A stretch of 64,000 nt of DNA from Photobacterium chitinilyticum (GCF_004104355.1 NZ_RJLM01000016.1:1-64000); one strand, 5' to 3'; shown: positions 1-10,354, numbered from the stretch's first letter. Numbers and translations are program-made. The notes: generated by a model not told the origin, from the letters alone.

Positions 1-76
1 GGCGCGTCCGGGAGGATTCGAACCTCCGACCGCCTGGTTCGTAGCCAGGTACTCTATCCAGCTGAGCTACGGACGC
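1..76 (-). tRNA. tRNA-Arg (anticodon ACG), 3' end cut by window edge
   Basis: The minus strand folds as a full cloverleaf with acceptor strand GCGTCCG (70-76) pairing with CGGACGC (4-10). The anticodon loop CTACGAA sits between CCTGG and CCAGG, giving ACG, whose first base is normally edited to inosine. The discriminator G and the CC of the encoded CCA tail are present, but the final A lies just outside the window. It is the last gene of a five-tRNA minus-strand cluster. Confidence 0.97.
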
Positions 77-156
77 GCAGGCTTCTTTCCGAAGAAAGAA
101 ATTTTGTCTGGATCTGAAATTGTAGCTGGAAGGCATATTTCAGAAACAGCAAAGAA

Positions 157-248
157 TGGCGGTGAAGGAGGGATTCGAACCCTCGATACGGGATAAACCG
201 TATACTCCCTTAGCAGGGGAGCGCCTTCAGCCTCTCGGCCACCTCACC
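157..248 (-). tRNA. tRNA-Ser (anticodon GCT)
   Basis: This is a 92-nt class II tRNA with a long variable arm, read from the minus strand, with acceptor GGTGAGG (242-248) and an encoded CCA tail (157-159). The anticodon loop CTGCTAA gives GCT, which reads AGC and AGU serine codons. The gene body is the same as the copy at 491-582, so one is a duplicate of the other. Confidence 0.97.
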
Positions 249-259
249 ACACAGATTAA

Positions 260-336
260 TGGCGCGCTCGGGAGGATTCGAACCTCCGACCGCCTGGTTC
301 GTAGCCAGGTACTCTATCCAGCTGAGCTACGAGCGC
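260..336 (-). tRNA. tRNA-Arg (anticodon ACG), variant acceptor stem
   Basis: This 77-nt tRNA has encoded CCA (260-262) and the same body as the other two arginine genes here. Its acceptor stem differs: GCGCTCG pairs with CGAGCGC instead of GCGTCCG with CGGACGC. Both strands of the stem have changed, so pairing is kept at the two altered positions. This argues for a functional gene rather than a decaying copy. Confidence 0.97.
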
Positions 337-392
337 ACACTAATATCTTTTTATCAACATCGCTAGTTTCAACTAGCCATATTGTGAATAGC

Positions 393-469
393 TGGCGCGT
401 CCGGGAGGATTCGAACCTCCGACCGCCTGGTTCGTAGCCAGGTACTCTATCCAGCTGAGCTACGGACGC
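393..469 (-). tRNA. tRNA-Arg (anticodon ACG)
   Basis: This 77-nt minus-strand tRNA has encoded CCA (393-395), acceptor GCGTCCG/CGGACGC and anticodon ACG. Its body matches the copy at 1-76. It is the second gene of the cluster counted from the promoter. Confidence 0.97.
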
Positions 470-490
470 GCAGATAATCGTTGCAAGAAA

Positions 491-582
491 TGGCGGTGAA
501 GGAGGGATTCGAACCCTCGATACGGGATAAACCGTATACTCCCTTAGCAGGGGAGCGCCTTCAGCCTCTCGGCCACCTCACC
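491..582 (-). tRNA. tRNA-Ser (anticodon GCT), first gene of the cluster
   Basis: This 92-nt class II tRNA has a long variable arm, anticodon GCT and encoded CCA (491-493). It is the promoter-proximal gene of the Ser-Arg-Arg-Ser-Arg cluster; the promoter at 598-625 lies directly upstream. A serine and arginine tRNA cluster next to csrA is also the arrangement in E. coli (serV-argVYZQ). Confidence 0.97.
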
Positions 583-597
583 GTCTTGCGGGGGCTC

Positions 598-625
598 ATA
601 TTACTGCCAGCCGAAAATAAGTCAA
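598..625 (-). promoter_or_regulatory. tRNA operon promoter with GC-rich discriminator
   Basis: On the minus strand TTGACT (620-625) is followed after 16 bases by TAATAT (598-603), then a discriminator GAGCCCCCGC. The short spacer and GC-rich discriminator are hallmarks of stable-RNA promoters under stringent control. It lies 15 bases before the first tRNA-Ser. The assignment is a pattern match and has not been tested. Confidence 0.8.
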
Positions 626-775
626 ACACTTTATCGTCAAAAAACGACATTCACAGCGCAGGTGCACACTAAATAGCCAACACGACAATTAAACCTGCGC
701 AATGTCCACAGTATCTTACTTATTTTCAAATAAATGGCGCAAAGAGCGAGAAGAATTCGGGTAAATCACAGAGAC

Positions 776-805
776 AAAAAAGGCCAGCAAATAACTGACC
801 TTTTT
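776..805 (-). terminator. csrA terminator
   Basis: The inverted repeat AAAAAGGcCAG / CTGaCCTTTTT with a 7-base loop sits just after the csrA stop codon and ends in a T-run on the minus strand. It has one internal mismatch. It separates csrA from the tRNA operon promoter. Confidence 0.7.
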
Positions 806-809
806 CGAC

Positions 810-1007
810 TTAGAAGTTACCAGAACCTTGAGAACCGGTTTCTTTTTCCGCTTGAATTCGCATATAGATTTCTTCACGGTGAACAGATACTTCTTTAGGC
901 GCGTTAACGCCAATGCGAACCTGGTTACCTTTAACGCCAAGTACAGTAACGGTTACTTCGTCACCAATCATTAGCGTTTCACCTACGCGACGTGTCAAAA
1001 TAAGCAT
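810..1007 (-). CDS. csrA: Carbon storage regulator CsrA
   Basis: CsrA is a homodimeric RNA-binding protein that binds GGA motifs in 5' leaders and alters translation or stability of mRNAs for carbon storage, motility and virulence. The 65-residue product begins [16 protein letters not shown] and carries the VRIGV and VHREEIY segments typical of the family. GGAG lies about eight bases before the ATG. It follows the aspartokinase gene on the same strand and ends at a hairpin. BarA, encoded at 24582-27347, normally acts upstream of CsrA through small RNAs. The C-terminal tail after IYMRIQ is variable in the family. Confidence 0.98.
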   Translation of the reverse strand: MLILTRRVGETLMIGDEVTVTVLGVKGNQVRIGVNAPKEVSVHREEIYMRIQAEKETGSQGSGNF

Positions 1008-1104
1008 TCGTGTGCTCCTTGAGTAATCTCAGTCTATTAAGAGTTAAAGTTTATTATCCAACATTATTTACACATCCATTAACGGAAGCGTAAATGGTCA
1101 CTGC

Positions 1105-2301
1105 TCAAGAAACAGCGAGAAGTGGTCGATTATCCAGACTTTCTGGCTCAACCACAAACCTTTTGTGGACGATATCTACAGCTAATTGATGATCATCCTC
1201 ACTTATCAACAAAGAAAGACAATGAGTCGACCGTTTATTCTGGCGCACCCGGATACCCGCTTCAGCCAGCACTGTGCAGATATGATCTGCCAGCTCTGAC
1301 ACATCATCCCCTACTACAGACAGGGTTGAAACCGCAGCGACCTGGTGCATATTTTTACCCAGCACAAGTTTTAGTCGTGCCAAATCTTCATTTGCTGTAA
1401 CAATTTGCGTTGAATCAGCGGCGACGGCCTTACACCAGCACTGCATACCGAACAAGTTAAGCTGTTCCTGTAGCTCAGAAACTGGCATATCGACATCAAG
1501 CAGTGTTTGCTGATTCTTTAGCGCGATCCCCACGACACCAAGTGCCGCAGAGGAGTCAAAACTTACCAGTGTCCCCTTCCCCTCTTCGAACGAAGATAGG
1601 ACCCTCAACGGGACTCTATGCTGTCGCGCATATTCAACAGACTGTAATTGTAGCACTTTCGCACCGTTTCGCGCCAAGGATGTCATATCATCGAAATGAA
1701 CAACATCCAAACGGCGCGCCTGCGGTACTAAACGCGGATCGCACGTATATACGCCGTCCACATCGGTGAAAATCTGACATTCATCTGCGTGTAAAGCGCC
1801 TGCCAGTGCAACTGCCGTGGTATCTGAGCCCCCACGACCAAGGGTAGTTATATCCCTTTCATCATTAATGCCTTGAAAACCAGCAACTATCACAATCTGG
1901 TCTTGGCCGAGCAACTGCTGAATGTAACTAGGATCAATATCTGTAATTTTCGCATCATTGTGCTGGCTGCAGGTTTTGATCCCTGCCTGCCAACCGGTTA
2001 GCGATACCGCAGCATGCCCCAGCCTATTCAACATCATTGCGAGCAAAGCCATGGAGACTTGTTCACCCGCCGACAAGAGAACGTCAAGTTCTCGCTCTGC
2101 AGGCACAGCATCAACCTGCTGTGCAAGGTCTAGCAGACGATTCGTCTCACCAGACATGGCAGAAACAACCACTACGAGTTGCTTGCCCTCTTCTTTAGCT
2201 TTAATGACTCGTTCGGCGACAGCCTGGATACGTTCTATCGATCCAACGGATGTACCGCCAAACTTTTGCACTATTAGCGATTTACGCGCAATCTGCGTCA
2301 C
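1105..2301 (-). CDS. Aspartokinase, monofunctional
   Basis: It phosphorylates L-aspartate with ATP, the first step toward lysine, threonine and methionine. The kinase fingerprint KFGGTSVGS is at about residues 13-21 and GRGGSDTTA follows near 155. The C-terminal third has the spacing of two ACT-type regulatory domains, so feedback control by an amino acid is likely. At 398 residues it is a little shorter than many aspartokinases. The start is GTG, with GGAAGG upstream. It lies between alaS and csrA, an insertion found in vibrios but not in E. coli. Which amino acid inhibits it cannot be told from sequence, so I do not assign lysC firmly. Confidence 0.93.
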   Translation of the reverse strand: MTQIARKSLIVQKFGGTSVGSIERIQAVAERVIKAKEEGKQLVVVVSAMSGETNRLLDLAQQVDAVPAERELDVLLSAGEQVSMALLAMMLNRLGHAAVSLTGWQAGIKTCSQHNDAKITDIDPSYIQQLLGQDQIVIVAGFQGINDERDITTLGRGGSDTTAVALAGALHADECQIFTDVDGVYTCDPRLVPQARRLDVVHFDDMTSLARNGAKVLQLQSVEYARQHRVPLRVLSSFEEGKGTLVSFDSSAALGVVGIALKNQQTLLDVDMPVSELQEQLNLFGMQCWCKAVAADSTQIVTANEDLARLKLVLGKNMHQVAAVSTLSVVGDDVSELADHICTVLAEAGIRVRQNKRSTHCLSLLISEDDHQLAVDIVHKRFVVEPESLDNRPLLAVS

Positions 2302-2359
2302 TTTACTTCACCTTCCTGGGGCTAATACCCCGTTACCTTACGTCTTGATAAAGAGCGCC

Positions 2360-4984
2360 TTACAGGCGCTCAGCGATCCATGTTTGTGCCGACTCTAGCG
2401 CAGCAGGAAGTGCACTTGCGTCCGTACCACCTGCCTGTGCCATATCCGGGCGACCGCCACCTTTACCACCAACTTGCAGAGCCACCATATTGACGAGCTC
2501 ACCGGCCTTAACTTTGCCGATAAGATCTTTGGTTACACCTGCGATTAAGCCTACTTTGCCGCCACTGACGTTACCCAGTACAACAACACCGCTGCCTAGC
2601 TGATTCTTTAGCTCATCAACCATGCCACGCAATGCTTTATTATCGGCTCCGTCCAGTTTAGAGATCAGCACTTTTACACCATTGATCTCTTGTGCCTGAT
2701 TAATAAGACCGGCACTTTCTTGTGCTGCCAACTTATCTTTCAGTTGTTGAATTTCTTTTTCAAGCTGCTTGCTATGAGCAACCAGTGCGCCTACTTTGGT
2801 CGCGACGGATGCTGCATCAGACTTCACTAAACCGGCAGTTTCTGACAGCAACGCTTCCTGCGTATGCAATGCTTCGATTGCGGCTTCACCCGTTACCGCT
2901 TCAATACGGCGGATACCTGCGGCAATACCACCTTCCGAGGTGATTTTGAACAGGCCGATATCACCGGTATTCTTGGCGTGGATACCACCACAAAGCTCCG
3001 TCGAGAACTCACCCATGCTCAGTACGCGGACCTCGTCATCGTACTTCTCGCCAAACAGTGCCATCGCACCTTTTTCTTTCGCCGTTTCGATATCCATAAT
3101 GTCGGTATCGATAGCATGGTTCAGACGGATCTGCTCGTTCACGGTACGTTCAATCTCACGTAGCTGCTCTGACTTCACCGCTTCTAAGTTCGAGAAATCG
3201 AAACGCAATGACTCTGGCTTAACCAGCGAGCCTTTCTGCGCGACATGTTCGCCGAGCAGGTTACGTAGTGCTGCATGCAATAAGTGCGTAGCCGAGTGGT
3301 TAAGGCTGATCGCCGAGCGGCGCGCCGCATCCACGGTTGCCGTTAACTTATCACCCACTTTCAGCTCACCTGTTGCCAATGTCCCTTTATGGCCAATGGC
3401 ATCACCAAACTTCTGGGTGTCTGCAACATCAAACTGGACACCAGTTGCTGTCATTACACCCGCATCACCACACTGGCCGCCAGACTCAGCGTAGAATGGC
3501 GTATTGTTCAGTATCACCAGCGCTTCTTCACCAGCACGGATGCTGCCTACAGCTTCACTGCCACGGTACAGGCCAATAACTTCGCCTTCGCCGTCAGTAC
3601 CGGCATAACCACAAAATTCGGTGTTGGCGTCAACCTTGATAGCCTCGTTATAATCAACACCAAAATGACCCGCGTCACGGGCACGCTGGCGCTGGGCTTC
3701 CATGGCATTGTTGAAGCCTTCTTCATCAATAGAGAAGCCACGCTCGCGGGCAACATCATTGGTCAAATCCGCCGGGAACCCATAGGTATCATACAGTTTG
3801 AATACTGTTTCACCGTCCAGTACCTTGCTGTCTAGGCTATCGAGCGCATCGTTCAAAATTGTCATACCACGGTCAAGTGTACGGCCGAAGTTTTCTTCTT
3901 CGATCTTCAGCACTTTCTCGACCATTGCCTGCTGCTTCTTCAGCTCTTCGCCCGCCGTCCCCATAATTTCAGCCAGAGGACCAACTAACTTGTAGAAGAA
4001 GACACCCTTCGCGCCCAGTTTGTTACCATGACGTACTGCACGACGAATGATACGGCGTAGCACGTAGCCACGACCTTCATTCGACGGCATCACACCATCG
4101 ACAATCAAATATGCACAAGATCTAATATGATCAGCAACAACACGTAACGACTGGTTCGACAGATCATCGTACCCAATCACATCTGCTGCTTTTTTGATTA
4201 GGGTCTGGAAAATATCAATCTCGTAGTTCGAATGTACACCCTGCATGATTGCAGCAATACGCTCGATCCCCATTCCGGTATCAACTGACGGCTTTGGCAA
4301 CGGCTCCATGGTACCGTCAGCCTGACGGTTAAACTGCATGAATACGTTGTTCCAGATCTCAATGAAACGGTCGCCATCTTCTTCCGGCGTGCCGGGACGG
4401 CCACCCCAGATATGCTCGCCGTGATCGTAGAAAATTTCAGTACACGGGCCACAAGGGCCAGTATCACCCATCTGCCAGAAGTTATCAGACTCAAAAGGCT
4501 TGCCGCCCTCCTTGTCACCGATACGGACGATGCGATCAGCCGGGATCCCCATATCTTTGTTCCAGATAGCGAAAGCTTCGTCATCGGTCTCGTAGACGGT
4601 CACCAACAGGCGGTCTTTTGGCAGCTTCAGTACGTCGGTCAGAAACTCCCATGCATACTTGATCGCATCTTGCTTGAAGTAATCACCGAAACTGAAGTTA
4701 CCCAGCATTTCGAAAAAGGTATGGTGGCGCGCGGTAAAGCCGACGTTTTCAAGGTCATTGTGCTTACCACCAGCACGTACACAGCGCTGAGCTGTTGTCG
4801 CTCGAGTGTAGCCACGCTTTTCCATACCTAAAAATGTATCTTTAAATTGGTTCATACCTGCGTTGGTAAACAATAGTGTTGGGTCGTTAGCAGGTACAAG
4901 AGAAGAGCTTTCTACGATCTGGTGACCTTTGCTCTCAAAAAACGCAAGAAACGCACGGCGAATCTCATCAGTGCTCATGTACAT
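2360..4984 (-). CDS. alaS: Alanyl-tRNA synthetase
   Basis: It charges tRNA-Ala with alanine in the cytoplasm. Family signatures are the N-terminal class II core ([17 protein letters not shown] and [18 protein letters not shown]), the editing-domain zinc motifs HSATHLLH near residue 560 and CGGIH near 660, and a C-terminal domain ending in a Gly-rich [15 protein letters not shown] segment. I choose the ATG at 4984 (MYMSTDE, 874 residues), because AGGA lies seven bases upstream. The longer frame reaching 5029 adds residues not seen in the family. It lies upstream of aspartokinase and csrA. Confidence 0.97.
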   Translation of the reverse strand: MYMSTDEIRRAFLAFFESKGHQIVESSSLVPANDPTLLFTNAGMNQFKDTFLGMEKRGYTRATTAQRCVRAGGKHNDLENVGFTARHHTFFEMLGNFSFGDYFKQDAIKYAWEFLTDVLKLPKDRLLVTVYETDDEAFAIWNKDMGIPADRIVRIGDKEGGKPFESDNFWQMGDTGPCGPCTEIFYDHGEHIWGGRPGTPEEDGDRFIEIWNNVFMQFNRQADGTMEPLPKPSVDTGMGIERIAAIMQGVHSNYEIDIFQTLIKKAADVIGYDDLSNQSLRVVADHIRSCAYLIVDGVMPSNEGRGYVLRRIIRRAVRHGNKLGAKGVFFYKLVGPLAEIMGTAGEELKKQQAMVEKVLKIEEENFGRTLDRGMTILNDALDSLDSKVLDGETVFKLYDTYGFPADLTNDVARERGFSIDEEGFNNAMEAQRQRARDAGHFGVDYNEAIKVDANTEFCGYAGTDGEGEVIGLYRGSEAVGSIRAGEEALVILNNTPFYAESGGQCGDAGVMTATGVQFDVADTQKFGDAIGHKGTLATGELKVGDKLTATVDAARRSAISLNHSATHLLHAALRNLLGEHVAQKGSLVKPESLRFDFSNLEAVKSEQLREIERTVNEQIRLNHAIDTDIMDIETAKEKGAMALFGEKYDDEVRVLSMGEFSTELCGGIHAKNTGDIGLFKITSEGGIAAGIRRIEAVTGEAAIEALHTQEALLSETAGLVKSDAASVATKVGALVAHSKQLEKEIQQLKDKLAAQESAGLINQAQEINGVKVLISKLDGADNKALRGMVDELKNQLGSGVVVLGNVSGGKVGLIAGVTKDLIGKVKAGELVNMVALQVGGKGGGRPDMAQAGGTDASALPAALESAQTWIAERL

Positions 4985-5295
4985 TGGCAAATCCTGAATA
5001 AATGCTTTGATAAAACCGGAAAATCGCACTTAAGCGATAATGTAACCCCCTCCCATAAACTTCCATGCGTGTCAGCCTGGAACTTATGTCAGCAGGTTTT
5101 AATTGAACTAAAATAAATTCTTTGGCGGCTATTGTAAAACAACGGCAGGTAATACGGGAAATGTTATGTTAAGAATTAGCGCAATTAATACATAGTTGCT
5201 AGAACGAAAGATGCCATTAAAGAAAGGTAACGCTGCCAAGCTTGGCAAATTGGCAGCGGGAAGAGAGATGTCGCATGTACTAAATAGAATAACCG
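4985..5295. other. alaS upstream region / recX 3' region
   Basis: This 311-bp gap between recX and alaS must hold the alaS promoter. The only clear structure is a hairpin at 5231-5258, listed separately. No reading frame here has a ribosome-binding site or resembles a known protein. Confidence 0.5.
5231..5258 (-). terminator. Hairpin downstream of recX, possible terminator
   Basis: CGCTGCCAA (5231-5239) is the exact complement of TTGGCAGCG (5250-5258), giving a nine-base stem. On the minus strand it is followed by a broken pyrimidine run rather than a clean T-tract, so termination strength is uncertain. Confidence 0.5.
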
Positions 5296-5757
5296 TTATT
5301 CGTCATCGTTAGTATCTAGGGCATACTTGATCTGATCAAAATCAAACCCACGATACTGCATAAAGCGAAAGCGCCGGGCTTTTTCCTTCGGCGTATCAAT
5401 TTCGCTATTTCCAAACTTCCGTTGGGCAACGTCGCGGGCATGCTCATACCAATCAATATCGCCATCCTCAAGAGCCTGGCTGACAATCGCGTCATGCACA
5501 CCCTTCATTTTCATTTCCTGCTTGATCCGCAGTGCCCCCCATCCCTTGGCAACACCATTGCGCATCATCATTGCCGCATAGCGGGCATCGTCTAGCCAGT
5601 TATAGTCCTGGCAGTAGGCGATGGCATCGATAACATCCGGCTCACTATAACCTCTCGTTTTAAGCTTCTGGCGCAGCTCTTTCTCTGCATGATCCCGGTG
5701 TGAAAGATAGCCGACAGCCGCTTCTTTGGCACTTTGCCTCGGTACTTGTTTTTTCAT
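5296..5757 (-). CDS. recX: RecA regulatory protein RecX
   Basis: RecX binds RecA filaments and limits their extension and activity. The 153-residue product has the three-helix repeat pattern of the family, with YLSHRDHAEKELRQKLKTRGY near the start and RRFRFMQYRGFDFDQIKYAL near the end. I start at the ATG at 5757 (MKKQVPRQ) with AAGGA just upstream. The longer frame to 5814 would read through the recA terminator hairpin. It lies directly downstream of recA, so expression is probably by read-through after SOS induction. Confidence 0.93.
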   Translation of the reverse strand: MKKQVPRQSAKEAAVGYLSHRDHAEKELRQKLKTRGYSEPDVIDAIAYCQDYNWLDDARYAAMMMRNGVAKGWGALRIKQEMKMKGVHDAIVSQALEDGDIDWYEHARDVAQRKFGNSEIDTPKEKARRFRFMQYRGFDFDQIKYALDTNDDE

Positions 5758-5775
5758 TTTCCTTGCCTCAATACA

Positions 5776-5809
5776 CAAAACGGGCCACGTACCAAAGTAC
5801 AGGGCCCGT
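5776..5809 (-). terminator. recA-recX intercistronic terminator
   Basis: ACGGGCC (5780-5786) pairs with GGCCCGT (5803-5809), and inside it GTAC pairs with GTAC. On the minus strand the stem is followed by TTTT. A leaky terminator between recA and recX is known in E. coli and keeps RecX far below RecA. Confidence 0.85.
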
Positions 5810-5872
5810 CTCATTTTTCTAGCCTCTTTACAGAAGCAGGATAGCTGGAATATCTGGATGCAGAAAAGCGGC

Positions 5873-6919
5873 TTAGAACGCCTGATCTTTCTCTGCGTCT
5901 TTCTCCTCAGCCGTTTCTTCCTGCGCAGCCGGTGGCGTTAGCAACAAATCACGTAGCTTCTTATCTAGCTCTTGTGCAATTTCAGGGTGCTCACCCAGGA
6001 ACTTACAGGCATTTGCCTTACCTTGGCCGATCTTATCGCCCTGATAGCTGTACCAGGCACCTGCCTTCTCGACCATTTTATTCTTCACACCAAGGTCAAC
6101 CAGCTCGCCTAGACGGTTGAAGCCCTGACCATAAAGGATTTGTGTTTCGGCTTGCTTAAACGGCGCAGCGATTTTGTTCTTCACTACCTTGATACGAGTT
6201 TCGTTACCCACCACTTCGTCGCCATCTTTGATCGCACCGGTACGGCGGATATCAAGGCGAACAGAAGCATAGAACTTCAGGGCGTTACCACCGGTTGTGG
6301 TTTCTGGGTTACCAAACATCACACCAATCTTCATTCGGATCTGGTTAATGAAGATACACATGCAGTTTGATGTTTTCAGGTTACCGGTTAGCTTGCGCAT
6401 CGCCTGTGATAGCATACGTGCCTGAAGACCCATATGAGAATCACCCATCTCGCCTTCGATCTCTGCTTTCGGCGTTAGTGCCGCCACAGAATCGACAACA
6501 ATCATGTCGACAGCACCCGAACGGGCTAGTGCATCGCAAATTTCAAGCGCTTGCTCACCTGTATCAGGCTGGGAAACCAGTAACTGATCAATATCAACAC
6601 CCAGTTTTTGCGCATAAATTGGATCCAGAGCATGCTCCGCATCGATAAACGCACAAGTTTTGCCGGCTTTCTGAGCACACGCCACCGCTTCAAGAGTTAG
6701 CGTCGTTTTACCTGATGATTCAGGACCGTAAATTTCAACGATACGCCCCATTGGTAAACCACCAGCGCCAAGTGCAATATCAAGCGACAGGGAGCCAGTC
6801 GAAACTGTTTCAATATCCATAGTACGGTTATCGCCCAACTTCATGATGGAACCTTTACCGAACTGCTTTTCAATCTGGCCTAACGCTGCGGCAAGAGCCT
6901 TCTGTTTGTTGTCGTCCAT
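5873..6919 (-). CDS. recA: Recombinase RecA
   Basis: RecA polymerises on single-stranded DNA, catalyses strand exchange and stimulates LexA self-cleavage. The 348-residue product starts [20 protein letters not shown] and has Walker A GPESSGKT at residues 65-72 and an acidic C-terminal tail. I use the ATG at 6919 because GGAGAG lies about five bases upstream; the frame extends four codons further but without support. A LexA box overlaps the promoter. pncC lies upstream and recX downstream on the same strand. Confidence 0.99.
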   Translation of the reverse strand: MDDNKQKALAAALGQIEKQFGKGSIMKLGDNRTMDIETVSTGSLSLDIALGAGGLPMGRIVEIYGPESSGKTTLTLEAVACAQKAGKTCAFIDAEHALDPIYAQKLGVDIDQLLVSQPDTGEQALEICDALARSGAVDMIVVDSVAALTPKAEIEGEMGDSHMGLQARMLSQAMRKLTGNLKTSNCMCIFINQIRMKIGVMFGNPETTTGGNALKFYASVRLDIRRTGAIKDGDEVVGNETRIKVVKNKIAAPFKQAETQILYGQGFNRLGELVDLGVKNKMVEKAGAWYSYQGDKIGQGKANACKFLGEHPEIAQELDKKLRDLLLTPPAAQEETAEEKDAEKDQAF

Positions 6920-6965
6920 TCGACTCTCCAACGGATGCTAAAATTAAGTACTGATAATGATGATT

Positions 6966-6993
6966 AGTATACTGTCTATTCATACAGTGTCTA
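6966..6993 (-). promoter_or_regulatory. recA promoter with LexA (SOS) box
   Basis: The 20-bp site TACTGTCTATTCATACAGTG (6970-6989) has the CTGT-N8-ACAG core of LexA operators. On the minus strand TAGACA and TATACT flank it with 16 bases between, so the operator sits inside the promoter as in E. coli recA. This indicates SOS induction. Confidence 0.9.
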
Positions 6994-7050
6994 GCACTGT
7001 ATGAAATTTTTTTTGCCTATCTTCGCTCGCAACTGGGGGGCTTCTTTCGC

Positions 7051-7542
7051 TCAGCCCAGCTGCCGCAGGCGCTGCAGCATGCCAGACAATGATTTCTCGA
7101 CAGCTTGCAGCCTGACAGCATTGCGATCACCATCAAAAAAACAGGTTTCACACTGTACCCAGCCAGTTGTATCAGCCCAGGCAAAACAAACAGTCCCGAC
7201 CGGCTTTTCTTCGGAACCACCACCCGGACCGGCAATACCACTGATCGCCACACTGATCGTCGCCGCTGATTGCTTCAGAGCCCCTTGTGCCATCTGCTGG
7301 ACGACCTGCTCGCTAACTGCACCATGCGCTTCAAGCTGTGCCAGCTCAACCCCTAGCATCTGCTGCTTCGCTTCATTGCTGTAGGTAATAAAAGCACGAT
7401 CAAACCAGCCTGAGCTACCGGCAACATCCGTGATTGCCGCAGAAACACCACCGCCGGTACAAGATTCTGCCGTCGTTGCGATCCCCCCCTGCCGGCTCAA
7501 AGCCGAACCAAGTTCATGAGCCAATTGCTGGATATCTGCCAT
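7051..7542 (-). CDS. pncC: Nicotinamide-nucleotide amidohydrolase PncC (CinA C-terminal family)
   Basis: It deamidates nicotinamide mononucleotide to nicotinate mononucleotide in pyridine nucleotide salvage. The 163-residue product is the single CinA C-terminal domain: TTAESCTGGG near residue 25, FDRAFITYSNEAKQQMLGV, and SGIAGPGGGSEEKPVGTV. There is no N-terminal MoaB-like domain, as in E. coli YgaD. It sits between mutS (divergent) and recA, the conserved location of this gene. Confidence 0.93.
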   Translation of the reverse strand: MADIQQLAHELGSALSRQGGIATTAESCTGGGVSAAITDVAGSSGWFDRAFITYSNEAKQQMLGVELAQLEAHGAVSEQVVQQMAQGALKQSAATISVAISGIAGPGGGSEEKPVGTVCFAWADTTGWVQCETCFFDGDRNAVRLQAVEKSLSGMLQRLRQLG

Positions 7543-7758
7543 CCCTACCTCCCGTCAATTATTCCAGCCCAACCATACTCTGCAACGCACTCGTCAGCAA
7601 CTCTGCTCATCGCCTTCCATTGTCGATAAGGTATCGAGCAAATAGTTATACAAGAAAACAATTGCTGCTTTGCTCCCCTTGGCTGATTCACGTATCCTTA
7701 GCCTCCAGAAATTTACCCGGTACGTTTTCAATTCCGGCATCAATAAGCAGGCAATATC

Positions 7759-10329
7759 GTGACAGTGAAAGGTTTAGAAAAGCACACCCCCATGATGCAG
7801 CAGTTCTTGAGGATCAAGGCAGAAAACCCTGATATTTTGCTGTTCTATCGTATGGGCGACTTCTACGAACTATTTTTTGATGATGCCAAACAAGCCTCTC
7901 AACTACTGGATATTTCCCTGACCAAACGCGGCTCTTCAAACGGCCAGCCAATCCCTATGGCCGGAGTTCCCTACCATGCTGTCGAAGGCTACCTCGCCAA
8001 GCTGGTTCAGCAGGGGGTCTCTGTTGCCATTTGCGAACAAATCGGCGATCCGGCGACCAGCAAAGGACCGGTTGAGCGTCAGGTCGTCCGCATTGTGACA
8101 CCGGGTACCGTCAGCGACGAAGCGCTGCTCAATGAACGTCATGACAACTTGATTGCCGCAATTTATCAAAATAGCAACGGATTCGGTTACGCGACGCTGG
8201 ATATCACCTCGGGCCGCTTCATGCTTACCGAGCCTGAAACCGAAGAAGCCATGCAGGCCGAACTGCAACGTACCTGTCCGGCCGAACTGCTATACCCGGA
8301 AGATTTTGCCCTGCCGGGTTTATTGCAGTCGCTTAAAGGCACCCGCCGTCGTCCGGTTTGGGAATTTGATTTGGACACCGCCCGCCAGCAGCTGACCATG
8401 CAATTCGGTACCCGTGACCTGGTAGGCTTCGGGGTCGAGACAGCAGAGCGCGGCCTATGTGCTGCGGGTTGCCTGATGCAATATGTCAAAGATACCCAGC
8501 GTACCGCGCTACCGCATATCCGTGCTATCACCCAAGACAACAAAGATCATGCCGTGATCTTGGATGCCGCCACCCGCCGCAACCTCGAACTGACCCAAAA
8601 CCTCGCCGGTGGTTTTGATAACACCTTGGCCTCGGTACTGGATCAGACAGCAACCCCGATGGGAAGTCGTTTGCTCAAACGTTGGCTGCATCAGCCGATC
8701 CGCGATCCGCAGCAACTCAACCACCGACTCGATGCTATTTCTGCCTTCAAGGATACCGGCCTGTTTAGCGATGTAGCTGGTGTACTGCACCACATGGGTG
8801 ATCTGGAGCGCATCTTGGCTCGTTTGGCCCTGCGTTCAGCACGTCCGCGTGACCTTGCCCGCATGCGTACCGCCTTGCAGCACCTGCCGGAGCTGGCAGA
8901 GTTGTTGGCGGAAGTCGAGCAGCCGCGCATCGGTGAGTTGGCACAGTTTGCCGCCCCGATGGATGCACTTTGCGAGCTGCTAGAGCATGCCATTATTGAA
9001 AACCCGCCCGTAGTGATCCGCGACGGCGGAGTATTGGCTCCGGGCTATAATGCCGAGCTGGATGAATGGCGAGACTTGGCAGACGGTGCCTCGAAATACC
9101 TTGATGATCTCGAGGCCAGAGAACGCGAGCACCATGATATCGATAGCCTAAAAGTAGGGTTCAACCAGGTACATGGTTTCTTCATCCAGGTCAGTCGTGG
9201 CCAGAGCCACCTGGTGCCTAGCCATTATGTCCGCCGCCAGACCCTGAAAAATGCCGAGCGCTATATCATTCCAGAGCTCAAAGAGCATGAAGACAAGGTA
9301 CTGAACTCCAAATCCAAGGCTTTGGGGCTGGAGAAAAAGTTGTGGGAAGAGTTGTTTGACTTGCTGCTGCCTCACCTAGAGCGACTCCAGAATGCAGCCA
9401 ATGCCTTATCCGAGTTAGACGTACTGGCCAACCTGGCCGAACGTGCCGATACACTGAACTACTGCCGCCCAGAACTCGCAACGGAAACAGGAATTGAAAT
9501 CAATGCAGGCCGCCACCCAGTAGTCGAACAAGTCCTGAACGAACCATTTATCGCCAACCCGATTTCGCTGCACAATGCCCGTCGAATGCTGATCATTACC
9601 GGACCCAATATGGGCGGTAAATCTACCTATATGCGCCAGACAGCCCTCATTGCCCTAATGGCTCATGTCGGTTCTTTTGTACCGGCAGAATCGGTAAGAA
9701 TTGGTCCGCTGGATCGTATTTTTACCCGTATTGGCGCCTCGGATGATCTCGCCTCCGGCCGCTCGACCTTCATGGTAGAAATGACCGAAACCGCGAATAT
9801 TCTTCATAATGCAACCCAAAATAGTCTCGTGCTAATGGATGAAATAGGTCGTGGTACCAGTACTTACGACGGTCTGTCGCTGGCTTGGGCCAGTGCCGAA
9901 TGGCTAGCCGAAAAGATAGCAGCCATGACTCTCTTTGCTACCCACTACTTTGAATTGACAGAACTGCCTTCGATGATGGACGGACTGGCTAATGTACATT
10001 TAGATGCCGTCGAGCATGGTGATGAAATCGCCTTTATGCATGCCGTACAGGAAGGTGCTGCCAGTAAATCCTATGGTCTAGCTGTCGCAAGCCTGGCTGG
10101 GGTGCCGAGATCGGTCATCAAGCGCGCCAAAATCAAGCTACAACAGCTAGAAGCCAGCGGGCACCAACAGGCCGTGAAGTCGCCTTCCGCTGCACCGAAA
10201 GAAGAACATCAGCTCACTTTGTTGCCCGAGCCGAGCGAGGTAGAAGAAGCTCTGACCAACCTGAACCCGGACAACCTGACACCGAGACAGGCGTTGGATG
10301 AACTGTACCGTCTAAAGGCGCTGCTGTAG
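7759..10329 (+). CDS. mutS: DNA mismatch repair protein MutS
   Basis: MutS recognises mismatches and small loops and recruits MutL. The mismatch-reading Phe-Tyr-Glu is at residues 35-37 within GDFYELF, and Walker [10 protein letters not shown] is at 615-623, followed by the [10 protein letters not shown] and [10 protein letters not shown] ATPase motifs. The length of 856 residues is normal. The start is GTG at 7759 with only a weak upstream AGG; GTG at 7765 is an alternative. It is divergent from pncC and convergent with rpoS, sharing a terminator with it. Confidence 0.98.
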   Translation: MTVKGLEKHTPMMQQFLRIKAENPDILLFYRMGDFYELFFDDAKQASQLLDISLTKRGSSNGQPIPMAGVPYHAVEGYLAKLVQQGVSVAICEQIGDPATSKGPVERQVVRIVTPGTVSDEALLNERHDNLIAAIYQNSNGFGYATLDITSGRFMLTEPETEEAMQAELQRTCPAELLYPEDFALPGLLQSLKGTRRRPVWEFDLDTARQQLTMQFGTRDLVGFGVETAERGLCAAGCLMQYVKDTQRTALPHIRAITQDNKDHAVILDAATRRNLELTQNLAGGFDNTLASVLDQTATPMGSRLLKRWLHQPIRDPQQLNHRLDAISAFKDTGLFSDVAGVLHHMGDLERILARLALRSARPRDLARMRTALQHLPELAELLAEVEQPRIGELAQFAAPMDALCELLEHAIIENPPVVIRDGGVLAPGYNAELDEWRDLADGASKYLDDLEAREREHHDIDSLKVGFNQVHGFFIQVSRGQSHLVPSHYVRRQTLKNAERYIIPELKEHEDKVLNSKSKALGLEKKLWEELFDLLLPHLERLQNAANALSELDVLANLAERADTLNYCRPELATETGIEINAGRHPVVEQVLNEPFIANPISLHNARRMLIITGPNMGGKSTYMRQTALIALMAHVGSFVPAESVRIGPLDRIFTRIGASDDLASGRSTFMVEMTETANILHNATQNSLVLMDEIGRGTSTYDGLSLAWASAEWLAEKIAAMTLFATHYFELTELPSMMDGLANVHLDAVEHGDEIAFMHAVQEGAASKSYGLAVASLAGVPRSVIKRAKIKLQQLEASGHQQAVKSPSAAPKEEHQLTLLPEPSEVEEALTNLNPDNLTPRQALDELYRLKALL

Positions 10330-10354
10330 GCGGTAAGGTCGGTTAGAGGGCATT

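Noticed and set aside
156-672. Plus-strand reading frames with EGFEPSIRDKPYTPLAGERLQPLGHL
   Set aside because: They are translations of the antisense strand of the tRNA-Ser and tRNA-Arg genes, a common false protein in databases.
2796-3494. 232-codon plus-strand frame opposite alaS
   Set aside because: It lies wholly inside alaS, has no ribosome-binding site or known domain, and reflects codon bias of the real gene.
4985-5029. Longer alaS start
   Set aside because: The added residues do not match the family, and a good ribosome-binding site fits the ATG at 4984.
7051-7542. Truncated CinA
   Set aside because: A stand-alone C-terminal domain is the normal PncC form at this position beside recA, not a broken gene.
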